A stretch of 55,065 nt of DNA from a virus, in the IMG/VR virus record IMGVR_UViG_3300002141_000068, positions 1 to 55,065 of that record; one strand, 5' to 3'. A program made the translations under genes and the position numbers. Position 1 is the stretch's first letter, and each line of letters starts with the position of its first letter. A model generated the notes under the pieces. The model did not search any database, was not told where the DNA came from, and saw only the letters and a program-made list of their open reading frames with translations. Shown here piece by piece: positions 16,067 to 23,713 of this stretch.

Positions 16067-16889
16067 GTCGTACCTTAATAAGCCGAATCATCATGGCCTC
16101 ATCTTCTTTTTCATAAGCCGCTTCGATCTTTTGAAGTAGCTTGTGTGCCTTGTCGCTCATCTTTTTCATTTCAGGAGTTTTGTCTCCACCAAAACTTAGA
16201 CGACCGCCGTTGGCAATTCGGCTTGCCTCGCAGTATTCAGTCCAACCACTTGCATCATAAGCATCTGGACGATTGCGATAGGTAGTAGTCCACCAAGTAT
16301 ACAAGTCCAGGATCTCCTGAGCTTTGACTGCTTGTTGGGTGAGCTCGCCTAGACCTTTAAAGTCCTTGCCTACTTCTTCTTCTTTCCAACGAAGCTGTCG
16401 TTGCCATTCCAAATTGGCAAGTCCGGCTTCGGGACTGCGCCATGTGCGCCAGCGGAACCATCCTGTGGCATACCAAGGTGACTCGAATTGTTTACGGGCT
16501 TCTTCATCCCAGACAATATGCCACCAGGCTAACTCCACCTCAACAAAATCAACCAGCTCATTGAATAGGCAAGGCAAAAAGCGGTCCCCCACATCCTGCC
16601 AGTTGCCAGGTTTAATATCGCGGGCATGAGCGGTAAGACTATGAGTCCGACTAACCCAACGGTTGTTAATGTAGTACTTGATATCATATATTTTCCTTAC
16701 AGGCCATGTGACAAAATCTTGGATGTGTCCCAGTGCTTCTTCCGCCAACCAGTAACGAAAGTTGTGTTTCATTTGGGCCGCAGTTGTCCAGTCATCCCAT
16801 TCTTCACTTGTGCCCGCACTGAGTTTCTTAGTTCCGCGAAGCCAATCTGCGAACGGAGTGCAACTCCAGTAGTTTGTATGTTGTGCCAT
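16050..16889 (-). CDS. Widely conserved Trp-rich phage protein, function unknown
   Basis: The start at 16889 has GAGGATAAA before the ATG; an in-frame ATG at 16943 is less likely. The 279 residues include NYWSCTPFADWLRGTKK, FVTWPVRKIYDIKYYINN, HARDIKPGNWQDVG and FLPCLFNELVDFVEVEL, a pattern recognised from many large phages where the role is unknown. It is very rich in W and Y. No catalytic signature is evident. Confidence 0.8.
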   Translation of the reverse strand: MAQHTNYWSCTPFADWLRGTKKLSAGTSEEWDDWTTAAQMKHNFRYWLAEEALGHIQDFVTWPVRKIYDIKYYINNRWVSRTHSLTAHARDIKPGNWQDVGDRFLPCLFNELVDFVEVELAWWHIVWDEEARKQFESPWYATGWFRWRTWRSPEAGLANLEWQRQLRWKEEEVGKDFKGLGELTQQAVKAQEILDLYTWWTTTYRNRPDAYDASGWTEYCEASRIANGGRLSFGGDKTPEMKKMSDKAHKLLQKIEAAYEKEDEAMMIRLIKVRHGLWT

Positions 16890-16890
16890 T

Positions 16891-17130
16891 TTATCCTCTT
16901 GAACTTGTTTGTGTTCGGCTAATAGTTGGACCGTTGCTAACAAAGTCTAGTCCAGCCATTCTGCCTTCGTATAGATATCCATTCCATTTCATCGGAAGTT
17001 TAACGCTTTTATTAATAATAACAGTAAGACGATCTTTCTCTTCAAAATCGTGAACTACGGCTTCGATAGACTTTTTTGTTTGATCCTGCCGAACTTCACA
17101 AGTACTGCTGTATCTAATTATTTCGCCCAT
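16891..17130 (-). CDS. Conserved phage hypothetical protein
   Basis: A 79-residue protein. Residues about 22-63 (IEAVVHDFEEKDRLTVII, then KSVKLPMKWNGYLYEGRMAG) form a beta-rich unit seen in small phage proteins. It ends 1 nt before the next coding start. No function known. Confidence 0.7.
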   Translation of the reverse strand: MGEIIRYSSTCEVRQDQTKKSIEAVVHDFEEKDRLTVIINKSVKLPMKWNGYLYEGRMAGLDFVSNGPTISRTQTSSRG

Positions 17131-17141
17131 CGCTGTTTTCC

Positions 17142-17342
17142 TTATGCCATTTTATCTACATTCTGACCAGCTCGATTCATATATCGATTCATTTCAATTC
17201 GTTTTTCTTCTTCGTGCTTATGTTGTGCCGCTATTCGATTTTCTTCAACCCGTCGGTCTTCCATCCTATCGCACTCTTTTCTAATTTCTGCCTGTCTATA
17301 CAACTCGGCATTCTGTCGGGTAACTCTGGAAATTTCTGACAT
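17142..17342 (-). CDS. Small charged coiled-coil protein
   Basis: The ATG at 17342 is preferred because AAGGA lies upstream in the end of the Bax-inhibitor-like gene. The 66 residues are almost entirely a charged helix (VTRQNAELYRQAEIRKEC; ENRIAAQHKHEEEKRIEM). Likely a helical bundle or coiled coil; no family recognised. Confidence 0.6.
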   Translation of the reverse strand: MSEISRVTRQNAELYRQAEIRKECDRMEDRRVEENRIAAQHKHEEEKRIEMNRYMNRAGQNVDKMA

Positions 17343-17346
17343 AATA

Positions 17347-18057
17347 TCAGTCCTTCTTGCCGCCAAACAACTGTAGTAGGTTAACGAATATGTTAATAAA
17401 ATCCATATACAAACTTAATGCACCTCGAACTTCGGCAGCATCACTAGTTTCAATACTTAGGTCTTCACGAATCTTTTGTGTATCATAAGCGGTTAGTCCG
17501 AGAAAAATGATAATAGCCAATGCTGAGATCACCATCTGCCCCACACTACTTCCTACGAATATGTTGATTATACTAGCAATCACGATTGCGATCAACCCCA
17601 CAAGCATAAACTTACCAAGACTGTCTAGATTTTTCTTTGTGAAGTATCCGTAGAAACTTAGCACACCAAACAACACAGCCGCTCCCATAAAGGCATTAAC
17701 AATACTGCCCATTTGATAAACTGCAAAGATCATGGAAAAACTTAGACCCATTAGGGCCGCAAAACCATGTAGGCATAATTGGGCAATTGGTTTGCTTGGA
17801 TTACTTCCCAATACCATGCTAACACCAAACACTGCTACTAGCGGTGCAAAAATAACTACCCACTTCATTGCACCCGTAAAAAAGAATTTTAGTAATTCTG
17901 GACTCGTACCAACAAAATAACTAACAATCATTGATACAAGGACGGCTAGTCCCATGTGGCCATAGACACGCCCCATGGCACTATTAATTTCTTCTGCTGA
18001 ACGATAATTTAAACGATAATTTAAAATACCGCCATCTGTATAATTTGCACCAAACAT
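17347..18057 (-). CDS. Bax inhibitor-1 / YccA-YbhL-family membrane protein
   Basis: A 236-residue protein with about seven membrane helices after a polar N-terminus (LNYRSAEEINSAMGRVYGHM). The family hallmark IIFLGLTAYDTQKIRE (about 187-202) and the C-terminal ALSLYMDFINIFVNLLQLFG are present. Bacterial relatives YccA and YbhL are inner-membrane proteins; YccA restrains the FtsH protease. A phage copy, with the SPFH lipoprotein at 8 kb, may act on FtsH-linked membrane proteolysis (inference). Confidence 0.9.
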   Translation of the reverse strand: MFGANYTDGGILNYRLNYRSAEEINSAMGRVYGHMGLAVLVSMIVSYFVGTSPELLKFFFTGAMKWVVIFAPLVAVFGVSMVLGSNPSKPIAQLCLHGFAALMGLSFSMIFAVYQMGSIVNAFMGAAVLFGVLSFYGYFTKKNLDSLGKFMLVGLIAIVIASIINIFVGSSVGQMVISALAIIIFLGLTAYDTQKIREDLSIETSDAAEVRGALSLYMDFINIFVNLLQLFGGKKD

Positions 18058-18058
18058 T

Positions 18059-18427
18059 TTATTCTCCTTTGATAAATGGTTTAAGATTGGGAGGTACCCA
18101 GCCCACGGGTTTCAAAACTTTCCCATCTTCACGCTTACGCACCTTGCCTGTGTCATGATCGACCTTGGCAAAGTTAGTACTCATAACTTCTTTCCAAGCA
18201 CCTTCGGCATCAAACCCTGCGCTATGAATAGCACCAATGGTAACAACCAATATGTCAATAAGTGCATCAAGTTGTTCAACTCGGTCATTGTTTTGTTCCG
18301 CAACAGTTAACTCTCCAACTTCCTCATGTATAAGGCTAATATACATATTATATTGTTTTTCGTTAAACTTGTCAACCTCTTGGTCACATGCCCGCATAAA
18401 CTTTTCTTGATCTCTAAATGGATTCAC
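18059..18427 (-). CDS. MazG/HisE-like nucleotide pyrophosphohydrolase
   Basis: The start is GTG with AAGGA upstream. The 122 residues carry the all-alpha NTP-pyrophosphatase motif (LIHEEVGELTVAE, about 32-44, then LDALIDILVVTIGAIH, about 53-68), with acidic metal ligands as expected. The C-terminal motif VRKREDGKVLKPVGWVPP is typical of the phage PRA-PH-like branch. Likely role: hydrolysing (d)NTPs or altering ppGpp-type signalling. Confidence 0.8.
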   Translation of the reverse strand: MNPFRDQEKFMRACDQEVDKFNEKQYNMYISLIHEEVGELTVAEQNNDRVEQLDALIDILVVTIGAIHSAGFDAEGAWKEVMSTNFAKVDHDTGKVRKREDGKVLKPVGWVPPNLKPFIKGE

Positions 18428-18450
18428 TTTACTATTCCTTAGTTAATGTA

Positions 18451-18765
18451 TTATTTAATATCTGGTTTACCAAAACGCAGATAAAACTCTGAAAGTTTCT
18501 TCTTTTCCATCTCAACGATGATTGCATACCGCCATCCCATATGATAGTGGCTTAGCTCTCGACGCCATTCCGGACTTTCTGGTATAGCATTTGCCATTGC
18601 AAATTTTCCAGCGTCAGATTGTTGCCATTCATATATGGGTGCCGCAACCATTAAGTCCGGATCCTCAACATCGCCCATATTGATCGTATGGACTACGACT
18701 TTGTGAATCTCTTTAACAATTCGTTCACCGTCTTCATCAGATACTTGCCATCTTACTGTTCCCAT
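18451..18765 (-). CDS. Hypothetical protein
   Basis: A 104-residue protein with strand-rich N-terminus (ERIVKEIHKVVVHTINMGD) and a helical middle ending LSHYHMGWRYAIIVEME. It overlaps the next gene by 13 nt. Not recognised. Confidence 0.6.
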   Translation of the reverse strand: MGTVRWQVSDEDGERIVKEIHKVVVHTINMGDVEDPDLMVAAPIYEWQQSDAGKFAMANAIPESPEWRRELSHYHMGWRYAIIVEMEKKKLSEFYLRFGKPDIK

Positions 18766-19094
18766 GATAAATGAAACACCGTCAAAAATTTTTCAGCATC
18801 CCGTTTTTTTCGAAACTGCCAGGTGTCGTAACTGGTTCTCCGAACATTGGGCCAATTTTCTAATTGGGCAATAGCCCATTCAATATGAGTAGCTAAATTA
18901 TTATCTGCCATTGAAGTATCGATTAAGTTTCTATCTGTGCCGTGCAGTTCTTCTTCTATTCGAACATTCCAGAAATTGCCTTTCTTATAACAACTTAAAA
19001 ACAATTCTGGACCTTCTTCGCATAATTTTTTATGTTTTAAATAATCTGGCATTAGCCCTACTAGCATCTCTTGCCACTGGGGCAATGTGATCAT
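18753..19094 (-). CDS. Hypothetical protein
   Basis: A 113-residue protein starting MITLPQWQEMLVGLMPDYL, with IEWAIAQLENWPNVRRTSY and ending WQFRKKRDAEKFLTVFHL. The end looks like the modular phage segment that uses W, F and K contacts. It overlaps the upstream stop by 4 nt. Function unknown. Confidence 0.6.
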   Translation of the reverse strand: MITLPQWQEMLVGLMPDYLKHKKLCEEGPELFLSCYKKGNFWNVRIEEELHGTDRNLIDTSMADNNLATHIEWAIAQLENWPNVRRTSYDTWQFRKKRDAEKFLTVFHLSWEQ

Positions 19095-19585
19095 GCTTTA
19101 GGCTTTTTCTTAAAGTATCTTCGCTTTGGCGGATGGTCTTTTAAATTCAACGGGGGCATTGTGGAACTTTGCTTGGCTCGTTCCATTGCGGCATGAATTT
19201 CATCGGGACTTGGGTCGTAGTCATCCGAAGTTGATCCCATGCCGTCGTGCCCATCTCCAGTATATTCTTCATCTGGATCATGTAATGCACCATCTTCCAT
19301 GACTATACCAACTCGAGACAAAAACTTTTTAGCAGTGACTGGGTCTTGTACAGCTTCTCTAAACGACCCAACCGGTCCTCGTTGGTCTTGGCTAATATTA
19401 TGCCAAGTACGAACTTCTAACAGATCTTCAATTTCAGTTGGAACAGCAACAATATAGAAGACTCCGTCATATCCGGTCATTTGGAATGAATGGACTACTT
19501 TTCCTTGCGTAGCTTTATTGCTTAAGGAATTGATACCATAGATCCAAACGATATCTCCTATGTTGTAATGTTTTTTAACTTTCAT
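19091..19585 (-). CDS. Conserved-type phage hypothetical protein
   Basis: A 164-residue protein. The N-terminal beta domain (YNIGDIVWIYGINSLSNKA, QGKVVHSFQM, YDGVFYIVAVPTEIEDLLE) is SH3-barrel-like. The rest is disordered and acidic (DDYDPSPDEIHAAME) with a basic tail (KRRYFKKKPKA). It is ATGA-coupled to the 54-residue gene. Confidence 0.65.
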   Translation of the reverse strand: MKVKKHYNIGDIVWIYGINSLSNKATQGKVVHSFQMTGYDGVFYIVAVPTEIEDLLEVRTWHNISQDQRGPVGSFREAVQDPVTAKKFLSRVGIVMEDGALHDPDEEYTGDGHDGMGSTSDDYDPSPDEIHAAMERAKQSSTMPPLNLKDHPPKRRYFKKKPKA

Positions 19586-19746
19586 GATGTGGTGCTAACT
19601 TGTCCTTTTGAGTCCAGCAAATCTTTGATGAATTTGATTGCCTTACGATCAGTATCGTAAACATACTCTTGGTCTTCATCTTCGTGTCGTAATGTTACTA
19701 TGACACCGTTACATACTTTTCGAATTTCTATGCTTTCAAATAACAT
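19582..19746 (-). CDS. Small hypothetical protein (54 residues)
   Basis: The ATG at 19746 is preceded by AAAGGA. The stop overlaps the next ATG (ATGA). Strands SIEIRKVCNGVIVTLRHED are followed by a short helix (DRKAIKFIKDLLDS). It fills the gap exactly. Function unknown. Confidence 0.65.
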   Translation of the reverse strand: MLFESIEIRKVCNGVIVTLRHEDEDQEYVYDTDRKAIKFIKDLLDSKGQVSTTS

Positions 19747-19758
19747 AGGGTTCCTTTC

Positions 19759-20481
19759 TTATTTAGGAACTGATAGATTGTAGTTAAAGTGGAAAATTCC
19801 AATGTGTGCTACTTCTCTACTCAGCTCTTGATCGCACCAGATTTCAAATCCTGCCTTCTGTGCTTGTTGACAAAAATAGATATCCTCACCAATTTCAAGA
19901 TTTAGCGAAGGAATAAATTCCTGTAGATAATGCGGATGCGGTATTTTTTCATATACTGCTCGCTTAACTAACACTACACCATGTGGCAGAACATCTATCA
20001 ACTCCATTGCAGGACTATTATCGGTCGTTTGAAATTCACTAAACTTCCCACTGGTTCCTACCATCCCTGTAAAATTGGGATTTGGGAAACGGCGTCTACG
20101 ATAGTTTGCACCTACAATATCTTTGTTGCGGCTTAACAATCTTAGTGGAGTGTCGATAGGGAATTTCATATCGCTATCAATCCACCAAATATAATCAAAA
20201 TCGCTCTTTAAGAAAATGTCAACTAGGTTTCTTCGAGCAATAGTGATCACACTACCAATGTTAAACGCACAATTAATTTTAATACCATTTGCAACTAAGT
20301 TAGCGGCTGACATGGCCAAGTGCTGTGCAAATTCAGCATTAACCATTTCCATTGACGGAACAGCAATCATAATGCTGGGACGATTTCCTTGTGCTGGCGC
20401 CATAGTCGGTTGGGCCGCTGGTGCCGGCGGCCGTTGTGCCATTTGCTGGCGGTTCGGAATATTGAGTTTGGGTTTTTTCAT
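19759..20481 (-). CDS. GT-A-fold glycosyltransferase-like protein
   Basis: A 240-residue protein. After a Pro/Ala/Gln-rich leader (residues 10-33) comes a GT2-like domain: SIMIAVPSMEMV, the DxD-type motif in WWIDSDMKFP (Asp102 and Asp104), GANYRRRRFP and GEDIYFCQQAQKAGFEI. It probably transfers a sugar from a nucleotide donor, perhaps to modified phage DNA or a virion or host glycan. It has its own sigma70-like promoter. The donor may be UDP-xylose from this genome's enzymes, which is speculative. Confidence 0.8.
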   Translation of the reverse strand: MKKPKLNIPNRQQMAQRPPAPAAQPTMAPAQGNRPSIMIAVPSMEMVNAEFAQHLAMSAANLVANGIKINCAFNIGSVITIARRNLVDIFLKSDFDYIWWIDSDMKFPIDTPLRLLSRNKDIVGANYRRRRFPNPNFTGMVGTSGKFSEFQTTDNSPAMELIDVLPHGVVLVKRAVYEKIPHPHYLQEFIPSLNLEIGEDIYFCQQAQKAGFEIWCDQELSREVAHIGIFHFNYNLSVPK

Positions 20482-20497
20482 TTTTTACCTTAAGTTA

Positions 20498-20526
20498 ATT
20501 ATAACAGAACACTTTTAAAAAAGCAA
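20498..20526 (-). promoter_or_regulatory. Sigma70-like promoter TTGCTT-17-TATAAT
   Basis: The -35 is at 20526-20521 and the -10 at 20503-20498. The AAGG ribosome-binding site and the glycosyltransferase ATG at 20481 follow directly, giving a very short leader. Confidence 0.75.
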
Positions 20527-20541
20527 CCTTAAATTTTGCCA

Positions 20542-20646
20542 TTATCGTGGAGCAAATTCTTGTTGCAATTTAATATTATCAAAGAATTCTTTCTTTGTAC
20601 TTTGGTCAGTATTAAACGCACCCTTAAGTACAGTAGTCTGTGTCAT
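20542..20646 (-). pseudogene. Duplicated 3' end of folE (34-codon frame)
   Basis: The frame from the ATG at 20646 encodes MTQTTVLKGAFNTDQSTKK then EFFDNIKLQQ. The folE gene at 21001 ends LTQTTVLKGAFLSDPGTKK then EFFDNIQLQ, so this is a diverged copy of its last 26-27 codons. The frame is intact and the ATG is coupled by ATGA to the gene upstream, so a peptide may still be made. It is best read as a remnant of a second FolE gene or a partial duplication. Confidence 0.8.
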
Positions 20647-20942
20647 TCTTCAACTCCTTCAACTCCGAAATGTTGTTTAATCTTCTCAATCGCTGTTTCA
20701 GTAGTCCAAAGTATATGATTCAACCCACCCCTATCGGTTCTATCACCAAATACTTCATTTGCTTTTCCAATGTAGGCAATCTCGTTTATACATTCTGCCA
20801 CAATCAACTCGGCGAACTTTTCCAGTCCATCAAGTGGTTCTATAACTGTGCCTTCTTTGCTGACAGCAACCATAAACTTGGGTTCATCGCGAAGTCTGCT
20901 GATGCCCGCTTCTAATCTCAGTTCATTTAATTTTGATTTCAT
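20643..20942 (-). CDS. Small paralogous-family protein, member 3
   Basis: A 99-residue protein. KFAELIVAECINEIAYI (about 42-58) and the ending KIKQHFGVEGVEE match the genes at 9789 and 12664. The N-terminal half (FMVAVSKEGTVIEPL) is extra. It sits between folE and the folE fragment, so it may have moved together with that duplication. Function unknown. Confidence 0.7.
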   Translation of the reverse strand: MKSKLNELRLEAGISRLRDEPKFMVAVSKEGTVIEPLDGLEKFAELIVAECINEIAYIGKANEVFGDRTDRGGLNHILWTTETAIEKIKQHFGVEGVEE

Positions 20943-21000
20943 TTGTCACAACATCCATTTTGATAATGTTTATATTATACAACAAGTATTTAGGTTTGGA

Positions 21001-21735
21001 TTAGTTTCCATTCCTTGATTGTAATTGAATATTATCAAAAAACTCTTTCTTTGTTCCAGGGTCTGATAAGAAAGCACCTTTTAACACAGTTGTTTGTGTT
21101 AAACTGTTATGAGCCATTACGCCTCGATTCTCTACACACCCGTGTGTCATTTCGATATAAACGCCGACATTTTCCGAATCTGTGGCCTTACTTATTTCTC
21201 TAGCAATATCATTACAAAGTTCCTCTTGAAGAGTACCACGGCGAGCACACCACTGAGCAATACGAGTATACTTGCTAAGACCAATAAGTTTGTTGGCAGC
21301 GATGATACCAATATAAGCAACACCACTAACAGGCTGGTGATGATGACTACACATGCTACGAAGCTCACTACGCACAACCAACATACCTTCGTATCTATCT
21401 TTGCCATCATTTGGGAAAGATGTTGCATCTGGTGCAGTAACATATCGTCCCTCCATTACTTCGTTAAAATACATTTTGGCCAATCGCTTGGCTGTACCTC
21501 TTGAGTTAGGATCCGTTTCGCGATCAATAAGCAATGTATCTAATACTTTTTCAAATGCTTCTGTGGCTTCTTTTATTAGGATATCTTTATGTTCTTCAGT
21601 TACATATTCGCTAATGTTATCGCCGGCCCAAAAGCGTTTGCCTTCGCGCTTCATTTTAAAGCGGATAACATCTGCTAGGTTACATTCTTCATATCCCTTG
21701 TCGTCTATGTTATTATATGTTACTGGTTCGCTCAT
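21001..21735 (-). CDS. folE: GTP cyclohydrolase I
   Basis: The enzyme makes 7,8-dihydroneopterin triphosphate from GTP, the shared first step of folate and 7-deazaguanine synthesis. The zinc site is visible: Cys129 in RSMCSHHHQP, His132, and Cys200 in MTHGCVENRG. KLIGLSKYTRI (149-159) is also standard. The 244-residue length is normal. CGGAG precedes the ATG and a sigma70-like promoter lies upstream. With queD and the QueC-like gene it points to preQ0-type base synthesis. Confidence 0.95.
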   Translation of the reverse strand: MSEPVTYNNIDDKGYEECNLADVIRFKMKREGKRFWAGDNISEYVTEEHKDILIKEATEAFEKVLDTLLIDRETDPNSRGTAKRLAKMYFNEVMEGRYVTAPDATSFPNDGKDRYEGMLVVRSELRSMCSHHHQPVSGVAYIGIIAANKLIGLSKYTRIAQWCARRGTLQEELCNDIAREISKATDSENVGVYIEMTHGCVENRGVMAHNSLTQTTVLKGAFLSDPGTKKEFFDNIQLQSRNGN

Positions 21736-21781
21736 TTTTATTTTTCTCCGATGTTAAGGCAGAGGATTGCCGTTTGTATTA

Positions 21782-21810
21782 ATAATACAGAGTTATTTAG
21801 GTTCTGTCAA
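21782..21810 (-). promoter_or_regulatory. Sigma70-like promoter TTGACA-17-TATTAT
   Basis: The -35 is at 21810-21805 and the -10 at 21787-21782. It overlaps the 3' end of the dehydrogenase gene and points to folE at 21735. Confidence 0.75.
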
Positions 21811-22662
21811 CCTTAGTAGTGTATTTTTCTTAACGGCTGCGTCTAAAATATTAAGAGCCACATTGTGCTGTTCGGCAAATTTTAACATTGCACTTGTGTC
21901 TTTTGGAAAACATGCCCCGCCAAACCCAAAGTTACCATCTGGTCCCGGTACTTGTAAGTGACTCGATCCAATGCGATGATCCATTCTGATCATTCCGGCA
22001 ATATTATCATAGTTTAGATTCATTGCCTGAGCAAGTTGATACACCTCGTTCATAAAGACAACCTTAGTGCTCATAAACGAATTAATTGCATATTTGGCAA
22101 GGCTTGCTTCGCCTATGGTACAATGAACTACATTTTCGCCTAGAGATTGTTGCCCAATTCGGATAAGTCTTTCAGCTTCTCGTTGATAAACGCCCACCCG
22201 TCCGCCAATCATAGCAAACCTACCATTGGCATAATCTGCCTTGGCATTGGCCGCAGTTAGGAATTCCGGAGCATGAACTAGGTTAGGATACAGTATGTTT
22301 AATTGTTCATAGGCATCTGGAGGTGCTGTACACTTACTAATAACCACACCTTGGTAGTACAGTTTTGCTAGATTAGCAAGTACATCTTCTAAAATACTTG
22401 TATCACAGGTACCGTCTGCATCTTGAGGACTAGGTACACAAACAAACACACCATCACAATCTAACAAATCTTTATATGTATTATTGTATCCTTTAGCGGG
22501 ATCTATCGCTGTTATTCCGCCAAATCCGTGATCCATGGCGGCGGCGATTGCACTACCCACAAATCCCATTCCTACAATTCCAACTCTTGTCATCATTTTT
22601 TGATTCTTAAAAACTATTTTAGCACCACCTATGGTGCCTGGCATTGACATATTTAAGGTCAT
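21793..22662 (-). CDS. UDP-glucose/GDP-mannose dehydrogenase family protein, short form
   Basis: An NAD-dependent sugar-nucleotide dehydrogenase. The Rossmann motif VGIVGMGFVGSAI is near residue 27-39, KCTAPPDAYEQL and APEFLTAANA are in the middle, and the catalytic Cys lies in FGGACFPKDTSAM. At 289 residues it lacks the C-terminal nucleotide-binding domain of 390-450-residue family members, a short form known from phages. The start may be 22662 (ATGA-coupled) or the ATG just before TRVGIVG. If it makes UDP-glucuronate, it feeds the decarboxylase at 3858. Confidence 0.82.
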   Translation of the reverse strand: MTLNMSMPGTIGGAKIVFKNQKMMTRVGIVGMGFVGSAIAAAMDHGFGGITAIDPAKGYNNTYKDLLDCDGVFVCVPSPQDADGTCDTSILEDVLANLAKLYYQGVVISKCTAPPDAYEQLNILYPNLVHAPEFLTAANAKADYANGRFAMIGGRVGVYQREAERLIRIGQQSLGENVVHCTIGEASLAKYAINSFMSTKVVFMNEVYQLAQAMNLNYDNIAGMIRMDHRIGSSHLQVPGPDGNFGFGGACFPKDTSAMLKFAEQHNVALNILDAAVKKNTLLRLTEPK

Positions 22663-22886
22663 TTAGTGAGACCCATAAAAATAAGTTCCCTCTCGTGGAC
22701 ATGAGCAACAGGTTTGAGCCAGCTGTGACGCATACATTCTAGAATAAGATCTTTATAATTTTCCGGGCATCGTTGACTGATTTCAATTCCTGCTCGATGG
22801 GCTTGGACTAATCCGTCATGAATTATAAAATTAGAATCGCCCGGCCTAATGGTGTGTATTTGAGTGCAATGTGTTGTGATATTCAT
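22659..22886 (-). CDS. Conserved phage hypothetical protein
   Basis: A 75-residue protein with DSNFIIHDGLVQAHRAG, ISQRCPENYKDLILECM and WLKPVAHVHERELIFMGL. This combination is familiar from small proteins of many phages with unknown role. It is coupled to the dehydrogenase by ATGA and has its own promoter. Confidence 0.75.
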   Translation of the reverse strand: MNITTHCTQIHTIRPGDSNFIIHDGLVQAHRAGIEISQRCPENYKDLILECMRHSWLKPVAHVHERELIFMGLTK

Positions 22887-22892
22887 ACTATA

Positions 22893-22921
22893 AGTATAGC
22901 ATGAATTTTGGATTAGGTCAA
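22893..22921 (-). promoter_or_regulatory. Sigma70-like promoter TTGACC-17-TATACT
   Basis: The -35 is at 22921-22916 and the -10 at 22898-22893. The transcript would start at or within a few nt of the ATG at 22886, so the mRNA would have almost no leader. Confidence 0.75.
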
Positions 22922-23652
22922 CGGTTTATCCAATCCTTATTGAAGTATGGTTTTCCAACTTCAGCTTTGGGCAAATATCGTATGATCTTTTTTTGGAGTT
23001 TACGGATAACAGGATGTTTGTGTTCGTAGTCAAATGTTTTTAAATACATTCGCCACCCATTAAATCGTCTCTGTAATCCTTTTTGATCCTGGCCTAGATA
23101 CTTTATAACTGCTCGCTGGTCGTTTTTAAATTTGTCCATAAGTTCACATGCAATATTAAAACCATATGCATCTATTTCGTCAGTATTGCCCAGATAAGTT
23201 TGCTCGTTTCGTTTTTTTCTAAGTTCTGCTTTACTTTCATATGCAGGTATTTCTTTAAATTTGCGCCTGCGGTATTGTCTCATGTGGATTATTTCATGTA
23301 GTATGGTGTCAGCAATTAGATAACAAACACGATGGTATCTCCTCGGACTCATTGTTATTTTATCTTCAAACGGATTAAAAAGAAAAACAACTTCGATGCA
23401 TCGTTGTTTGTCCCTATCAAGATCGCTGTAGTACGATCCACCTACATAGCAATATCCAAACTCAACCTCCGAGTCTTTTCCTTTTGTAATTTTTACAGGA
23501 AAATAAGTTCTAACAATTTTAGAAAGAGTTGAATGAAACTTAGAGATTAAAATTGACTGGTTGCATAATTCAAAGCGATGTAACCAAAGTGTTTGGGCAA
23601 TAGTTTCCCGATCCAAAATTGACCAGTTGAAATTAACTTTCCGAGAAGCCAC
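22918..23652 (-). CDS. HExxH metallopeptidase-like protein
   Basis: The start is GTG with a strong CAGGAGG ribosome-binding site. The 244 residues carry the zinc-protease motif in DTILHEIIHMRQYRRR (His119, Glu120, His123), with an acidic downstream region (NTDEIDAYGFNIACEL) that may give the third ligand. It resembles uncharacterised SprT-like or minigluzincin-type phage proteins. Likely a cytoplasmic peptidase; the target is unknown. Confidence 0.75.
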   Translation of the reverse strand: MASRKVNFNWSILDRETIAQTLWLHRFELCNQSILISKFHSTLSKIVRTYFPVKITKGKDSEVEFGYCYVGGSYYSDLDRDKQRCIEVVFLFNPFEDKITMSPRRYHRVCYLIADTILHEIIHMRQYRRRKFKEIPAYESKAELRKKRNEQTYLGNTDEIDAYGFNIACELMDKFKNDQRAVIKYLGQDQKGLQRRFNGWRMYLKTFDYEHKHPVIRKLQKKIIRYLPKAEVGKPYFNKDWINR

Positions 23653-23677
23653 GGTTTTCCTCCTGAACTATCCATAG

Positions 23678-23713
23678 TATTTATTTTATAATTAAATACA
23701 TGGTTAATGTCAA
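23678..23713 (-). promoter_or_regulatory. Overlapping sigma70-like (TTGACA-17-TATAAA) and late-type (AATAAATA) promoters
   Basis: The -35 is at 23713-23708 and the -10 at 23690-23685; AATAAATA lies at 23685-23678. The overlap would allow expression both early and late of the metallopeptidase gene. Confidence 0.6.
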
